DNA from: Antarctobacter sediminis
GTDB taxonomy: Bacteria > Pseudomonadota > Alphaproteobacteria > Rhodobacterales > Rhodobacteraceae
Assembly (NCBI RefSeq): GCF_019218285.1
Contig: NZ_JAHUZG010000001.1
Span: 310,001-374,000 of the forward strand
DNA length: 64,000 bases
Direction of reading: 5' to 3'
Below are positions 44,440-53,651 of the stretch, piece after piece. Each line of letters begins with the position of its first letter. The stretch's first letter is position 1. The translations under genes were made by a program, and so were the position numbers. The notes under the pieces were generated by a model. That model was not told the DNA's origin. It ran no database searches and saw only the letters and a list, made by a program, of their open reading frames with translations.

Positions 44440-45870
44440 ATGCACGCCACGACAGCCGAAACAGAGCGGGTGGACGGATCGGAGGACGCGCTGCGCCCGG
44501 TCACCCCGCAAGAGAAAACATGGGGCTGGTTCGCCATCTTCAACGTCTGGGCCAACGACATCCAGTCGCTTTTCGGCTATTCGCTGGTGGCTTCGCTGTT
44601 CATATCCTTCGGGGTCAGTGGCTGGACAGCCTTTGCCTCGCTGATCGTGGCGGGCTTGTTCGTGATGTTCCTTGTCAATCTTTCGGGCGCGGCGGGTGAG
44701 AAATACGGCATTCCCTATCCGGTCTTTGCCCGTGCCAGCATGGGCACCGCAGGAGCCAAGCTGCCTGCCGTGCTGCGGGCCACGGTGGCCGTTTTCTGGT
44801 ACGGTGTGCAGGTCTATTTCGCCTCGACCGCGTTGGCGTTGTTGATCAAATCCGTCACCGGTGCCAGCGGCGGAGCGATGTTCCTTGGCTTGACCGAGAT
44901 CGATTGGCTGTCCTTCGTTCTTGTTTGGGCCTTTCACATCGTGATCTTCTGGCACGGCATGGATTGGGTCGAAGGTTTCCTGAATTTCGCCGGGCCCTTT
45001 GTTTACGCAGTGATGATCGGACTGGTGATCTACCTGTGGTTTGCCGCCGACGGGAAACTCCTGTCCGAGGCGCAGACGATCTTTGCCAACCCCGAGGGCA
45101 CATGGGGCACCGAACTGAAGGGTGCGGTGGCGATCTTTGGCACCATGGTGGCCTATTTCGCTGCCGTCATGATCAATTTCTCGGATTTTTCGCGTTACGC
45201 CCGGGACAAAAAGGCGATGACACGCGGCAATCTTGCGGGGCTGCCGTTCAACATGATCCTGTTTTCGGCGCTGGCCCTTTTGACCACCGCCGGGGCGGCC
45301 GTGGTCTATGGCGAAAAGATCATCAACCCGACCGAGATTGTCGACCGTACGGACAGTATCGTGCTGGGTGTGATCGCGGCCATCACCTTTTTTGCGGCGA
45401 CCGTGGGTATCAATTTGGTGGCGAATTTCATTCCGGCAGTGAACGGGATCGCCAATCTTGCGCCGGAAAAGATCAGCTTTCGCAAGGCGGGTCTGATCAC
45501 CTCGGGGTTTGCGCTGGTGATCGGCGGGCTGTGGACCAGTTTTATCAGCCAGTTCGGAATTGGCGGTTTTGTGAACACGCTGGGCGCAACGCTGGCGCCG
45601 CTCTACGGGATCATGATCGTGGATTACTACCTGCTGCGGAAACAGGCGCTTAAACGGGATGATCTCTACAAGACGCAGGGCGGGGTCTATCATTTTGGCA
45701 ATGGCTGGAACGATCACGCGCTGGTGGCTTTTGGCGTGGCCGCGATCTTTTCGGTGGCCACGGTCTGGGTGCCTCTGCTGAGCGACCTTGCAGGATATGC
45801 ATGGATCATTGGTGCGGTGCTGGGCGGGGCGATCTACTATGCCCGTGCCAAGGGCAAGGTCTCCGTCTGA
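44440..45870 (+). CDS. NCS1-family nucleobase/cation symporter
   Basis: A 476-residue transporter with about twelve hydrophobic segments, NCS1 (cytosine/purine/uracil/hydantoin permease) type: WGWFAIFNVWANDIQSLFGYSL, GIPYPVFARAS, NFSDFSRYARDKKAM and PLYGIMIVDYYLLRK are the conserved stretches. The substrate is not evident, since no catabolic genes sit beside it. Divergent GntR is its probable repressor. Confidence 0.92.
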   Translation: MHATTAETERVDGSEDALRPVTPQEKTWGWFAIFNVWANDIQSLFGYSLVASLFISFGVSGWTAFASLIVAGLFVMFLVNLSGAAGEKYGIPYPVFARASMGTAGAKLPAVLRATVAVFWYGVQVYFASTALALLIKSVTGASGGAMFLGLTEIDWLSFVLVWAFHIVIFWHGMDWVEGFLNFAGPFVYAVMIGLVIYLWFAADGKLLSEAQTIFANPEGTWGTELKGAVAIFGTMVAYFAAVMINFSDFSRYARDKKAMTRGNLAGLPFNMILFSALALLTTAGAAVVYGEKIINPTEIVDRTDSIVLGVIAAITFFAATVGINLVANFIPAVNGIANLAPEKISFRKAGLITSGFALVIGGLWTSFISQFGIGGFVNTLGATLAPLYGIMIVDYYLLRKQALKRDDLYKTQGGVYHFGNGWNDHALVAFGVAAIFSVATVWVPLLSDLAGYAWIIGAVLGGAIYYARAKGKVSV

Positions 45871-45896
45871 CCCCGACGGTCAAAGGCTGCAAATAC

Positions 45897-45921
45897 ACGC
45901 CGGTCCCTGTGGGGCCGGCGT
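45897..45921. terminator. Terminator between NCS1 transporter and YbdK-type gene
   Basis: ACGCCGGTCCC-TGT-GGGGCCGGCGT forms an 11-base-pair stem with one G-T pair, followed on the plus strand by TTT. Confidence 0.65.
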
Positions 45922-45928
45922 TTTGCGT

Positions 45929-47056
45929 TCACAGATCAGCGTGGAATTCCTCGATCAGATGATGGACCACAGCGCGCATCTGGCCTTCGTGGTCGGCACC
46001 GGCCGCGCGGGCGGCTTCCAGCGCGGCGCGCTGGCGTTGCGCCGAAGTGCCGCTTTCGACGATCTCGCGTGCGCGGGCGGCCTCGGCCAGACATTTCAAT
46101 GCGGTGGCATCCTCTTCGATCAGGGCATAGAGGTCTTCGACCAGTTGCGGGAAGGGGACGACCTGCGCCGCGCCAAAGTCGATCAACCCTTCGGTGACGC
46201 CGTAGCGTTGCGCCCGCCAGCGATTTTCGCCGATCAGGAACCGGTCATAAAGGCGCCAGCGCTGGTTTCGGACGCGCAGCCGCCAGAGCATCCGCATCAG
46301 GCATTGCACCAGCGCGGCCAGCGTCAGTGCATGTTCCAGCCGGGGCTGCACATCCATGATGCGCGCCTCCAATGTCGGAAAATTGGAGGAGGGCCGCAGA
46401 TCCCACCAGATACGGGTGCGATCCTCGATCACGCCGGTGTCGATCAGCACCTTGGTCGAGCGATGGTAATCCTGCCAACTGTCGAACTGTGGCGGCAAGC
46501 CGGTGCGGGGCAGGTTGTCAAAGACCGAGATCCGGTAGCTGGCCAGCCCGGTGTCCTCTCCTTGCCAGAACGGCGAAGAGGTGGACAGCGCAAGGAGATG
46601 CGGCAGGAAATAGCTGGCCTGCGCCATCAGGTCGGCGCGCAGCGGGTCATCCTCCAGCCCCACGTGCACATGCATACCGCAAATCAACATGCGACGAACG
46701 ACGCCGCCAAGGTCGCGGTCAAGGTCGTTGTAGCGCTGCTTGTCGGTGTGGTGCTGGTTCTTCCAGTCGGCCAGCGGGTGACAGGAGGCGGCAATGGGCG
46801 ACAGCCCGTGTTTGGCCGCGTGGCGCGACACGGCCGACCGCAAGCGGCGCAGGTCGTCGCGTGCCTCGGCCACGCCAGTGCAGGGTCGGGTGCCGATTTC
46901 GATCTGGCATTGCAGGAACTCCGGGCTGACCTGATCTTGCAATTCGGCAGCGCAGGCTTTCATCAGACCGTCCGGCGCTTCGACAAGGGCGCAGGTTTCG
47001 CGATCCACCAAGAGGTATTCTTCCTCGATGCCGATGCTGAACGGTGGTTCGGCCAT
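45929..47056 (-). CDS. YbdK-type carboxylate-amine ligase (GCS2 family)
   Basis: A 375-residue protein of the glutamate-cysteine ligase family 2. [35 protein letters not shown], and the [18 protein letters not shown] stretch carry the expected acidic and His residues. Family members make gamma-glutamyl-cysteine weakly or ligate unknown amines. The true substrate is unknown. It lies tail to tail with the NCS1 transporter. Confidence 0.9.
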   Translation of the reverse strand: MAEPPFSIGIEEEYLLVDRETCALVEAPDGLMKACAAELQDQVSPEFLQCQIEIGTRPCTGVAEARDDLRRLRSAVSRHAAKHGLSPIAASCHPLADWKNQHHTDKQRYNDLDRDLGGVVRRMLICGMHVHVGLEDDPLRADLMAQASYFLPHLLALSTSSPFWQGEDTGLASYRISVFDNLPRTGLPPQFDSWQDYHRSTKVLIDTGVIEDRTRIWWDLRPSSNFPTLEARIMDVQPRLEHALTLAALVQCLMRMLWRLRVRNQRWRLYDRFLIGENRWRAQRYGVTEGLIDFGAAQVVPFPQLVEDLYALIEEDATALKCLAEAARAREIVESGTSAQRQRAALEAARAAGADHEGQMRAVVHHLIEEFHADL

Positions 47057-47125
47057 GTCGTCACTCCCTTTTCAAGGAAGAAAACCAGAGCATGTCCATT
47101 CTGTGAAGAGGGCAATATCGCCCGG

Positions 47126-47566
47126 TCAGCCCACGTTTTGCCGCGGCGCCAAAGCCGAGTCGAGGGCGTCAAAACCTGTTTCCGGTTGGCCGGATGCTGC
47201 CAAAGCCTCGGATTCATCGCGCAGAATCTCGAACCGCAGATTGGACACCGGTTCGGTGACTTGCTGCATGATCCGCGCGACACCGAATGTCACATCATTC
47301 GGTGCGTGGATGACGCTCAGCCCGCCGGTGTCCTGATACCTTTGCAAAAGGCCGTGCGCCCGCTGAACAGATGCGACGATGCCAAGGAAACTGGCGTCCA
47401 CGCCAAGAACACGCCGGGTGTCGGACAGCATGATGAAATCTGGGCTGAAGTCACGGTGTTGGACATAGTCGCGAAAAGAGGTGAAGCCTTGGGACACGTC
47501 GATGACGCCAAACATGCGAAATAACGCAAGACTGCGGTCTGGAAAAATCGTGAATTCAATCGGCAT
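47126..47566 (-). CDS. Uncharacterised 146-residue protein
   Basis: I do not recognise a named family. There is no signal peptide or membrane segment. The pattern (MPIEFTIFPDRSLALFRMFGVID; FIMLSDTRRVLGVD; GLSVIHAPNDVTFGVARIM) alternates beta strands and helices in a way that recalls STAS/SpoIIAA-like folds, which is only a suggestion. A possible promoter lies about 155 bases upstream. Confidence 0.7.
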   Translation of the reverse strand: MPIEFTIFPDRSLALFRMFGVIDVSQGFTSFRDYVQHRDFSPDFIMLSDTRRVLGVDASFLGIVASVQRAHGLLQRYQDTGGLSVIHAPNDVTFGVARIMQQVTEPVSNLRFEILRDESEALAASGQPETGFDALDSALAPRQNVG

Positions 47567-47722
47567 CGCCGTATACCCGTTCGCGATCGTTAAGGAGCCT
47601 CCGCGACCTGTCGTTCAATCCCTGTCCTGTCCGGGTATTTGACCTGGCAACAATTGTCGCCGGATACCCGAGTGACAATTGACCTTGGGAATAAAGTTGC
47701 ATTGGTCACACGCATTAACACA

Positions 47723-47752
47723 AAGATATGCATCAAAGACACATTTTGTCAA
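47723..47752 (-). promoter_or_regulatory. Possible promoter for the 146-residue protein
   Basis: On the minus strand TTGACA (47747-47752), 18-base spacer, TATCTT (47723-47728). It would give a 5' leader of about 150 bases. Confidence 0.4.
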
Positions 47753-47770
47753 AGGTAGCGCCAATGGAAA

Positions 47771-47795
47771 AGGCGCGCCAATTAATGGCGCGCCT
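47771..47795. terminator. Bidirectional terminator after mmsA
   Basis: AGGCGCGCC-AATTAAT-GGCGCGCCT, a 9-base-pair stem. On the minus strand four Ts follow, ending mmsA; on the plus strand a run of Ts (47797-47803) follows, although no plus-strand gene leads into it. Confidence 0.65.
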
Positions 47796-47811
47796 CTTTT
47801 TTTCAAATGGA

Positions 47812-49311
47812 TCAGTCCATTGCCTTGAAGTTGAACTCGCCACCTTCCTTGATGCCCGAGAACCAGCGCGCCGTGACGGTCTTGGTCTTGGTGTAAAAGC
47901 GGAAGGCGTCGGGGCCATATTGGTTCAGGTCGCCGAAGGCCGATTTCTTCCAGCCGCCGAAGGTGTGGTAGGACAGCGGCACCGGAATCGGGAAGTTGAT
48001 GCCGACCATGCCGACATTGACCCGGTGGGCAAAATCACGCGCGGTATCGCCGTCGGCGGTGTAGATCGCGGTGCCGTTGCCATAGGGGTTGTCGATGACA
48101 AGGTTCAGCGCGTCTTCGTAGGTGTCCGCGCGGACCTGGCTCAGGACCGGGCCAAAGATCTCTTCCTTGTAGATGTCCATCTCGGGGGTGACGTTGTCGA
48201 ACAGCGACGGACCGACAAAGAAGCCGTTTTCGTAACCCTGCATTTCAAAGCCGCGGCCATCGATCACAAGGTTGGCGCCCTGGTTCACGCCGCTGTCGAT
48301 CAAGCCTTCGATGCGCGACTTGGAGGCGGCGGTGATGACCGGGCCATAGTCCACGTCTTCGCCGGCGGTGTAGGGGCCGACCTTCAGCTTTTCGATGCGC
48401 GGCACGAGGCGCTCGATAAGGCCGTCGGCGGTTTCCTTGCCGACCGGCACCGCGACGGAAATCGCCATGCAGCGTTCGCCTGCCGCGCCGTAACCGGCAC
48501 CGACCAGCGCGTCGGCGGCCTTGTCGAGGTCGGCGTCCGGCATGATGATCATGTGGTTCTTGGCGCCGCCAAAGCACTGGGCGCGCTTGCCGTTGTTCGC
48601 GGCGCGGCCATAGATGTACTGGGCGATCGGGGTCGAACCGACAAAACCGACACCGGCGATGTCCTCGTTGTCGAGGATGGCGTCGACCACTTCCTTGTCA
48701 CCGTTGACGACTTGCAGCACGCCATCGGGCAGGCCGGCCTCTTGCAGCAGTTCAGCAAGGCGCAGCGCGGTCGAGGGCACGCGCTCGGAGGGTTTCAGGA
48801 TCATGGCGTTGCCGCAGGCCAGCGCCGGGGCCATCTTCCACAGCGGGATCATGGCGGGGAAGTTGAAGGGCGTGATGCCCGCAACCACGCCCAGCGGCTG
48901 GCGCATGGAATAAAGGTCGATGCCCGGGCCGCCGTCATCGGTAAATTCGCCTTTCAGCAGCGAAGGCGCGCCCATGCAGACCTCGACGACCTCAAGGCCG
49001 CGCTGCACGTCGCCGCGCGCGTCGGGCAGGGTTTTGCCGTGCTCGCGGCTGACCAGCTCGGCCAGTTCGTCCATATGCTCGTTGATGAGCGCGCCGAACT
49101 TCATCATGACGCGGGCGCGGCGCTGCGGGTTGGTGGCCCCCCATGCCTTTTGCGCCTCGGCTGCCTTGGCGACGGCGTCGTTCAGTTCTTGGACGGTCGA
49201 CAGCGGGGTCTTGGCCTGAACCTCGCCGGTGGCGGGGTTGTAGACATCAGCAAAACGGCCGGAGCCGCTTTTGACGTGCTGGCCGTTGATCCAGTTGGTG
49301 AGTTCGGTCAT
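47812..49311 (-). CDS. mmsA: Methylmalonate-semialdehyde dehydrogenase (CoA-acylating)
   Basis: A 499-residue aldehyde dehydrogenase of the MmsA type, which turns methylmalonate semialdehyde into propionyl-CoA at the end of valine breakdown. The catalytic Cys281 lies in GERCMAISVAVPVG, a CoA-acylating signature, with ITPFNFPAMIPLWKMAPALA and FVGSTPIAQYIY before it. It is divergent from a LysR gene with an intervening palindrome, 6.8 kb from the other valine genes. Confidence 0.95.
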   Translation of the reverse strand: MTELTNWINGQHVKSGSGRFADVYNPATGEVQAKTPLSTVQELNDAVAKAAEAQKAWGATNPQRRARVMMKFGALINEHMDELAELVSREHGKTLPDARGDVQRGLEVVEVCMGAPSLLKGEFTDDGGPGIDLYSMRQPLGVVAGITPFNFPAMIPLWKMAPALACGNAMILKPSERVPSTALRLAELLQEAGLPDGVLQVVNGDKEVVDAILDNEDIAGVGFVGSTPIAQYIYGRAANNGKRAQCFGGAKNHMIIMPDADLDKAADALVGAGYGAAGERCMAISVAVPVGKETADGLIERLVPRIEKLKVGPYTAGEDVDYGPVITAASKSRIEGLIDSGVNQGANLVIDGRGFEMQGYENGFFVGPSLFDNVTPEMDIYKEEIFGPVLSQVRADTYEDALNLVIDNPYGNGTAIYTADGDTARDFAHRVNVGMVGINFPIPVPLSYHTFGGWKKSAFGDLNQYGPDAFRFYTKTKTVTARWFSGIKEGGEFNFKAMD

Positions 49312-49377
49312 GTGACTCCTCCTTTGCGGTTGCGCGGACCTTATCCTTGCAAAAATGTTGCGAAAAGACAGAATGCG

Positions 49378-49392
49378 GCAAAAGCGTTTTGC
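49378..49392. promoter_or_regulatory. Palindrome in the mmsA/LysR divergent promoter
   Basis: GCAAAAGCGTTTTGC is a perfect 15-base inverted repeat (three central bases) in a 96-base region. A related half (TTGCAAAAATG) lies near 49348. Confidence 0.45.
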
Positions 49393-49407
49393 ACAAATGC
49401 AAAGGGG

Positions 49408-50328
49408 ATGCAGTTGGACAATTGGGATGACCTGCGGATTTTCCTTGCCGTGGCGCGCGACGAAAGCCTGTCGGCGGCGGGGCGCCGGTTGCGCATGGAT
49501 GCGGCCACGGTGGGGCGGCGGGTGGCCCGGCTGGAGGAGTCGCTGGGCGCGCCGCTTTTCGCCAAATCACCGCAGGGTTATGCGCTGACAGAGGCCGGCA
49601 CGCGGCTGGTGCGCTTCGCCGAAGAGGCCGAACAGGCAGCCAGCCAGGCCTCGGAGGCGCTGGTGGGCCGGACCGAGGGGTTGTCTGGCCAGATCCGCAT
49701 CGGCGCGCCCGATGGTTGCGCAAATTTCCTGTTGCCGCAGGTCTGTGCCCGTATCGCCAGCGAGAACCCCGACCTAGAGGTGCAAATCGTCGCCTTGCCG
49801 CGTGTGGTGAACCTGTCGCGGCGCGAGGCCGATATGGCCATTGCTGTTTCTCCACCCTCCGCGGGGCGGTTGCTGGTGCAAAAGATCACCGACTATCGCC
49901 TGCATCTTGCTGCCAGCGCCGGATATCTGGCTGAACACGCCCCCGTATCCAGCGTCGAAGATCTGCGCGGGCACCGGATTGTGGGCTATATCCCCGACAT
50001 GATCTTTGACAAGGAACTGGACTATCTTGGCGACCTCGGGCTTGAACGGGTGCCACTGGCGTCAAACTCGGTCGCGGTTCAGTTTCATTGGCTGCGGCAG
50101 GGGGCTGGGCTGGGTGTGGTCCATGACTTTGCCATGCCTCTGGCCCCGGGGATGCGCTTTGTGTTGCGGGACGCAATCTCGCTGGTCCGCAGCTTTTACC
50201 TTGTTCGCCACGCAGATGACCGCCGCCTTGAACGGCAGACCCGATTTGCCGAGGCGCTGGTGGCCGGTATGCGCGACGAACTTGTACGGCTGGAAGCCAT
50301 GGCGCTGAAGGGGCAGGCGATTTCCTGA
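49408..50328 (+). CDS. LysR-type regulator, probable controller of mmsA
   Basis: A 306-residue LysR protein of the short-effector group: MDAATVGRRVARLEESLGAPLF in the HTH and a binding-protein-like C-terminal domain. AAAGGGG precedes ATG 49408. It is divergent from mmsA and has palindromes next to its start, so regulation of valine catabolism is the likely job. Confidence 0.9.
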   Translation: MQLDNWDDLRIFLAVARDESLSAAGRRLRMDAATVGRRVARLEESLGAPLFAKSPQGYALTEAGTRLVRFAEEAEQAASQASEALVGRTEGLSGQIRIGAPDGCANFLLPQVCARIASENPDLEVQIVALPRVVNLSRREADMAIAVSPPSAGRLLVQKITDYRLHLAASAGYLAEHAPVSSVEDLRGHRIVGYIPDMIFDKELDYLGDLGLERVPLASNSVAVQFHWLRQGAGLGVVHDFAMPLAPGMRFVLRDAISLVRSFYLVRHADDRRLERQTRFAEALVAGMRDELVRLEAMALKGQAIS

Positions 50329-50433
50329 GCAGACCCGGCTATCCCGCGATCCGCCAAGACTTTCTGGTACTTGACAGGGTGCATGGGGCCGCGTCACGCT
50401 GACGCATAAGGTATCGTCGATGGAGGTATAACG

Positions 50434-50871
50434 ATGCAGGTCCACCAGATCCTGAAGAGCAAAGGCACCGATGGCGTGTTCACTGTCAAGCCCGGCACCA
50501 AGGTGGCCGATGCTGCACGGATACTGGCCGAAAAGCGCATCGGTACCGTGGTGGTGTCGCCCGATGGCAAGAAGGCTGTGGGCATCCTGTCGGAACGCGA
50601 CATCGTGCGCGAACTGGCGGTGCATGGCGGTGCCTGCCTTGACGCTTCTGTCGAAACCTACATGACACCGGATCTTGTGACCTGCACGCGGGAAGATCCG
50701 GCAGAGGGGATCCTTGCCAAGATGACCGAAGGAAGGTTCCGCCATATGCCCGTGATCGAGGACGGCCAGTTGGTCGGCCTGGTGACGCTGGGCGACGTGG
50801 TCAAGGCACGCATGTCCGAACTCTCGGCCGAGAAGGACGCGCTTGAGGATATGATCTCGAACCCCTGGTAA
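50434..50871 (+). CDS. Tandem CBS-domain protein
   Basis: A 145-residue protein consisting of two CBS domains (about residues 7-65 and 75-135), which bind adenine nucleotides or S-adenosyl compounds and act as energy sensors. GTVVVSPDGKKAVGILSERDIVREL and RHMPVIEDGQLVGLVTLGDVVKARM are diagnostic. GGAGG lies 8 bases before the ATG. No effector domain is attached, so it must act on a partner. Confidence 0.93.
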   Translation: MQVHQILKSKGTDGVFTVKPGTKVADAARILAEKRIGTVVVSPDGKKAVGILSERDIVRELAVHGGACLDASVETYMTPDLVTCTREDPAEGILAKMTEGRFRHMPVIEDGQLVGLVTLGDVVKARMSELSAEKDALEDMISNPW

Positions 50872-50959
50872 CGGATTTCGTCGCACTCGGCGGTTCCGGG
50901 TTGCATTCACCGGCGCAATATTGTTGCGTGCCCTCGGACTTACCATAAGGGAAGCTGCG

Positions 50960-51454
50960 ATGCGCGTCGGTCTTTACCCCGGAACCTTCGATCCCATCAC
51001 ACTTGGTCATATCGACATCATCCGGCGGGGTGCTTCGCTGGTCGATCGGCTTGTGATCGGTGTGGCGATCAACCGTGACAAGGGGCCTTTGTTCTCGCTC
51101 GAAGAACGCGTGGCCATGGTCGAGGCCGAATGCCAGGAGATTTCCCGGCAGACCGGCACCGAGATCATAGCCCATCCATTCGAAAACCTGCTGATTGATT
51201 GTGCCCATGACGTCGGTGCCCAGATCATCATTCGCGGCCTGCGCGCCGTGGCGGACTTCGAATATGAATTCCAGATGGTCGGTATGAACCGGGCGCTGGA
51301 CGACAGTGTCGAAACCGTCTTCCTGATGGCCGAGGCCCGTCATCAGGCCATTGCCTCCAAACTGGTCAAGGAAATATCGCGCCTTGGGGGGGACGTGTCC
51401 AAATTTGTCCCGGCCGAAGTCAAGGCCGCGCTGGACCAGCGGTTTTCTGACTGA
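50960..51454 (+). CDS. coaD: Phosphopantetheine adenylyltransferase
   Basis: A 164-residue CoaD, catalysing the penultimate step of coenzyme A synthesis. The nucleotidyltransferase motif PGTFDPITLGHIDII with His17, RGLRAVADFEYE and the ISSxLVKE-like IASKLVKEISRLGGDVS are all present. The start MRVGLYPG at 50960 is the standard N-terminus; ATG at 50921 is upstream and out of family. Confidence 0.96.
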   Translation: MRVGLYPGTFDPITLGHIDIIRRGASLVDRLVIGVAINRDKGPLFSLEERVAMVEAECQEISRQTGTEIIAHPFENLLIDCAHDVGAQIIIRGLRAVADFEYEFQMVGMNRALDDSVETVFLMAEARHQAIASKLVKEISRLGGDVSKFVPAEVKAALDQRFSD

Positions 51455-51460
51455 ATTGGA

Positions 51461-51482
51461 AAGGGGGCGCCAAGGCCCCCTT
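51461..51482. terminator. Terminator after coaD
   Basis: AAGGGGGC-GCCAAG-GCCCCCTT lies between two convergent genes and is followed by TTGTCTG. Confidence 0.6.
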
Positions 51483-51490
51483 GTCTGTGG

Positions 51491-51850
51491 TCAGGCCTTG
51501 CAGGTGAATTGCAGAACCACATCCTGCGCAGGATAGGTGCGCCGCGTGCGGTAGGGGCCATTGTCGATCACATCGGTGATCATGCGACGGTTCGACCTGT
51601 CCGCCTTGGCGATGGAATAGGCGCCATCGCCGCACCTGTTCTTGGCAGCGACTTCGCATGTGCCGTACAGCGGAATTCGTCCGGTGCCGAACAGGCCTTT
51701 TTGGCCAGCGGTGCTAAGATCGACGGTACAGCGCGTCTGGTACAGGGCTTTGCCATTCAGCGTGCCGATTGGTTCGCCATCGCCGTAAATCGCTGAAAGG
51801 CAGCCAGACAACAAACCAAGTGCTGAAAAGCCAAGAATAATACGTTTCAT
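51491..51850 (-). CDS. Small lipoprotein
   Basis: A 119-residue lipoprotein precursor: MKRIILGFSALGLLSGC places the lipobox cysteine at 17. The mature part contains four further cysteines (CTVDL, CEVAAKNRC, FTCKA) likely to form disulphides. I do not recognise a functional family. Confidence 0.8.
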   Translation of the reverse strand: MKRIILGFSALGLLSGCLSAIYGDGEPIGTLNGKALYQTRCTVDLSTAGQKGLFGTGRIPLYGTCEVAAKNRCGDGAYSIAKADRSNRRMITDVIDNGPYRTRRTYPAQDVVLQFTCKA

Positions 51851-51922
51851 GGGGTGCTCGTATCGGTTGAAATGACCGACCGAATAAAAACCTCTCGCTT
51901 TATCGGCAAGGCCGGAAAAGCG

Positions 51923-51955
51923 AGGCGCCGTCCCATGTCTCCACGGGCGGCGCCT
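51923..51955 (-). terminator. Terminator of the DUF1127 gene
   Basis: AGGCGCCG and CGGCGCCT arms with an inner CCC/GGG pairing and a bulge, followed on the minus strand by CGCTTTTCC. Confidence 0.5.
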
Positions 51956-51978
51956 TTCCGCAACACTGTGCCGGTGTC

Positions 51979-52137
51979 TCAGCCGTAGACGGCCTGGCGG
52001 GCAATGCGGCGGATGTCCGAGGGGGCGATGTCCAGATCGCGGGCCACGGCGGCGTCGAGGCTTTCCAGCTCACGGACGGTTGCTCGGTACTGTGCGCGTT
52101 TTTTCATATTGGTGCGGATTTCGCTGAAGACGCTCAT
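51979..52137 (-). CDS. DUF1127 small protein
   Basis: A 52-residue DUF1127 protein: YRATVRELESLDAAVARDLDI and the IRRIARQAVYG end are typical. DUF1127 proteins are small, Arg-rich and bind RNA or influence growth and phosphate or carbon use in alphaproteobacteria. AAGGAG stands eight bases before ATG 52137; a longer in-frame start at 52254 has none. Confidence 0.9.
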   Translation of the reverse strand: MSVFSEIRTNMKKRAQYRATVRELESLDAAVARDLDIAPSDIRRIARQAVYG

Positions 52138-52271
52138 TGGTCTACTCCTTGTTCGTGTTTCCGTTATCGCAAACATAGCAATGCTGCGGCGCAGAACAAT
52201 TGACAGAACCGGAAAGGCGCTTTGCGTTTCTTGCAGGTCTGGGAAGGCGACCATGGTGTGTGCGCAACGAA

Positions 52272-52295
52272 AAAGGCCGCCCGAAGGCGGCCTTT
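52272..52295 (-). terminator. Intrinsic terminator of gap
   Basis: Minus-strand stem AAAGGCCGCC / GGCGGCCTTT closed by a TTCG tetraloop and followed by TTTTTCG. Confidence 0.8.
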
Positions 52296-52314
52296 CTTGC
52301 GGTCTGGATCCGGT

Positions 52315-53316
52315 TCAGATCAGCTTGCCGATGGCGACAGCGGTGTCGGACATCCGGTTCGAAAAACCCCATTCGTTGTCGTACCACGTCAGGATGCGGC
52401 ACATGGTGCCGTCCATCACGCGGGTCTGATCCATGTGAAAGATCGAGGACTGCGGGTCGTGGTTGAAATCCATCGAAACCAGTTTGCGATCCGTATAGCC
52501 AAGGATGCCTTTCAGCGGGCCATCGGCGGCAGTGCGGATGGCATCGTTGATTTCTTCGATGGTGGTGGCGCGCGGTGCTTCAAAGGTCAGATCGACCACC
52601 GAGACATTGGGCGTGGGCACGCGGATTGCGACGCCGTCCAGCTTGCCAGCCAGTTCCGGCAGCACAAGACCGACGGCCTTGGCCGCACCGGTCGAGGTGG
52701 GGATCATCGACATGGCCGCCGCGCGGGCGCGGTACAGATCCTTGTGCAGCGTGTCCAGCGTCGGCTGGTCGCCGGTGTAGCTGTGAACCGTGGTCATGAA
52801 GCCGCGGGTGATGCCGATGGTGTCGTTCAGCACCTTGGCCACCGGCGCAAGGCAGTTGGTGGTGCACGAGGCGTTCGACACGATCAGGTCTTCGCTGGTC
52901 AGCGAGTCGTCGTTGACGCCGAAAACGATGGTTTTGTCCGCATCCTTGCCCGGGGCCGAGATCAGAACCCGTTTGGCGCCGTTGTCCAGATGCGCCTGGC
53001 AGGCTTCCTTCGACGCGAAAATGCCGGTGCATTCCATTACGACATCCACGTCCGACCAGGGCAGGTCGGCGGGGTTGCGAATGGCGGTCACGCGGATCGG
53101 GCCGCGGCCTGCATCAATGCTGTCGTCGGTATGCGTGACCGCAACCGGGAAACGGCCGTGCACGCTGTCGAATTGCAGCAGATGCGCGTTGGTTTCCACC
53201 GGACCGAGGTCATTGATGGCAATCACCTCGATATCGGTGCGGCCGGATTCGATGATGGCACGCAGGACGTTGCGGCCGATGCGGCCAAAGCCATTGATGG
53301 CGACTTTTACGGTCAT
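52315..53316 (-). CDS. gap: Glyceraldehyde-3-phosphate dehydrogenase
   Basis: A 333-residue GAPDH. NAD-binding [14 protein letters not shown], catalytic Cys151 in [12 protein letters not shown], and [23 protein letters not shown] are typical. It works in glycolysis or gluconeogenesis. A palindrome GTTAACGCTAAC lies 67 bases upstream and matches one at eno. pgk is not next to it. Confidence 0.98.
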   Translation of the reverse strand: MTVKVAINGFGRIGRNVLRAIIESGRTDIEVIAINDLGPVETNAHLLQFDSVHGRFPVAVTHTDDSIDAGRGPIRVTAIRNPADLPWSDVDVVMECTGIFASKEACQAHLDNGAKRVLISAPGKDADKTIVFGVNDDSLTSEDLIVSNASCTTNCLAPVAKVLNDTIGITRGFMTTVHSYTGDQPTLDTLHKDLYRARAAAMSMIPTSTGAAKAVGLVLPELAGKLDGVAIRVPTPNVSVVDLTFEAPRATTIEEINDAIRTAADGPLKGILGYTDRKLVSMDFNHDPQSSIFHMDQTRVMDGTMCRILTWYDNEWGFSNRMSDTAVAIGKLI

Positions 53317-53382
53317 GGGATGGGTCCCCTTTGTGACTTACGGGCGGGTGCGGAATAGAGCCGGGCAAGGCCCGAGGATGCC

Positions 53383-53394
53383 GTTAACGCTAAC
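53383..53394. promoter_or_regulatory. CceR/PckR-like operator upstream of gap
   Basis: GTTAACGCTAAC, a LacI-family-type palindrome, at about the same distance upstream of gap as GATAGCGCTAAC is from eno. Confidence 0.45.
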
Positions 53395-53449
53395 AATCAT
53401 CGCGGCGCGGAAAAGTCAACCGCCGTGGCGTCAGCCCGGACGGGCAGTG

Positions 53450-53593
53450 TCAGCGCCAGAAGGCCAGCCAATCCAGCAAGACAAAGAGTTTGCGGCCCAG
53501 AAACAGCAGGTTGGCCCCCTCGGCAAGGGTCAGATCGGCTGCGATCAACCCGATGATGACGAGGGCGATCATGATGGCAAGCCTGTTGGTCAT
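53450..53593 (-). CDS. 47-residue single-span membrane peptide
   Basis: ATG 53593 to TGA 53450 encodes 47 residues beginning MTNRLAIMIALVIIGLIAAD and ending LLDWLAFWR. It has one strong hydrophobic helix then LTLAEGANLLFLGRKLF. No other reading of this stretch is protein-like. I recall similar short peptides in roseobacter genomes but not a function. It lies upstream of the LuxR-type gene in the opposite context of gap. Confidence 0.65.
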   Translation of the reverse strand: MTNRLAIMIALVIIGLIAADLTLAEGANLLFLGRKLFVLLDWLAFWR

Positions 53594-53651
53594 GGGCGTT
53601 TTGTCTCTGCTCGAAGCTGTGCCACCCTCATGCCAGAGCGCGGGGGCGCTG

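Noticed and set aside
47728-49407. A plus-strand open frame joined upstream of the mmsA-side LysR
   Set aside because: The 560 extra codons are antisense to mmsA; the LysR family begins at ATG 49408 with an SD.
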